This document shows positions 58,760-58,992 of a DNA stretch of 58,992 nucleotides, piece by piece (position 1 is the first letter of the stretch; the number at the start of each line of letters is the position of its first letter). The notes below the pieces were generated by a model. That model saw only the letters and a list, made by a program, of their open reading frames with translations. It was not told the DNA's origin and ran no database searches. Origin of the DNA: a virus. The DNA lies in the IMG/VR virus record IMGVR_UViG_3300049783_001388, positions 1 through 58,992 of that record; one strand, given 5' to 3'. A program made the position numbers and the translations under genes.

Positions 58760-58992
58760 TTCTTCTTGACTATCGGTTCATGTTTCTATGTGACTATCAT
58801 TTCGTCGGTTCTGTTCGGTTCATGTTTCTTCTTGACTATCTGTCGTGGTTCTGTTCGGTTCATGTTTCTTCTTGACTATCGGTTCGTGGTTCTGTTCTAA
58901 TCATGTTTCTTTATGACTACTGGTTCTTTAAGATGTTCTAAATCACAGTTCTATGTGACTACTGGTTCTTTAAGATTTTCTAAATCACAGTT
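58760..58992 (+). repeat. Degenerate tandem repeat of about 41 bp at the window end
   Basis: The anchor TTCT(T/A)(C/T)(T/G)TGACTA(T/C) recurs at about 58760, 58784, 58826, 58866, 58907 and 58949, mostly 40-42 nt apart, with GGTTCTGTTCGGTTCATG or GGTTCTTTAAGAT between. The last two units are nearly identical and the array is cut by the window edge. It could be a genome-end repeat, an origin/packaging iteron array, or an assembly boundary. Confidence 0.8.

Noticed and set aside
45512-58992. CRISPR array
   Set aside because: Repeats in the right arm are promoter cassettes separated by genes, or a contiguous tandem array at the end; there are no regular unique spacers and no cas genes.

Overview
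The window is a contiguous piece of a double-stranded DNA tailed-phage genome. The host is most likely a member of the Bacteroidota, probably a flavobacterium. The evidence is: strongly AT-rich DNA, every convincing gene on the + strand with short or overlapping junctions, no Shine-Dalgarno sequences but A/T-rich leaders, Bacteroidota-type TAnnTTTG promoter boxes, and surface proteins of a kind common in flavobacteria (PKD-like plus BspA/DUF285 repeats). No integrase, repressor or host housekeeping gene is visible, so a lytic phage is the simplest reading. The left edge cuts a gene. The right edge ends inside a tandem repeat.

Layout. (1) 1-11.9 kb is the late structural and lysis block: a giant fibre/adhesin-like protein, a second protein built from the same repeat modules, small structural proteins, an HK97-fold-like protein with an Ig-like tail, an N-acetylmuramoyl-L-alanine amidase and a three-TM holin, closed by a strong terminator. 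(2) 11.9-43.1 kb is nucleotide metabolism, replication and recombination in four transcription units. Each unit starts behind a related intergenic element with a conserved core of about 33 nt. Unit one has a DnaC-like ATPase, RNase H, SNF2 helicase, a thymine-hypermodification-family enzyme, a thymidylate-synthase homologue and a class II ribonucleotide reductase. Unit two has a gp32-like SSB, SbcD and RecA. Unit three has SbcC, RuvC, an HNH protein, a DnaQ-like exonuclease, DnaB-like helicase, DnaG-like primase, dUTPase and a putative base glycosyltransferase. Unit four has tRNA-like RNAs, a Pol III alpha-type polymerase, a dNMP kinase, a T7-like single-subunit RNA polymerase and a nucleotidyltransferase. 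(3) 43.2-57.9 kb is an early-type right arm: one basic protein, an ATP-dependent DNA ligase, a lytic transglycosylase and about 35 tiny unknown proteins. Most are expressed singly or in short runs from a promoter family with fixed geometry. (4) 57.9-59.0 kb is non-coding DNA with inverted repeats and a tandem array of about 41 bp.

How it fits together. The phage carries a nearly complete replisome of mixed ancestry: bacterial-type polymerase, T4-like recombination genes and T7-like RNA polymerase. The thymidylate-synthase homologue, the HMUDK/aGPT-pyrophosphorylase-family enzyme, dUTPase, dNMP kinase and glycosyltransferase together suggest that thymine in this DNA is replaced or hypermodified. 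The most noteworthy signals are: (a) fifteen promoter cassettes with TCCAA exactly 33 nt (once 32) upstream of TAnnTTT(G/A), several carrying cassette-specific palindromes; (b) the 33-nt core element heading the replication operons, a candidate target of the phage RNA polymerase; (c) three tRNA-like elements with good acceptor and T arms but abnormal anticodon arms; (d) the putative thymine-modification pathway. All functional calls come from reading motifs by eye; no database search was run.
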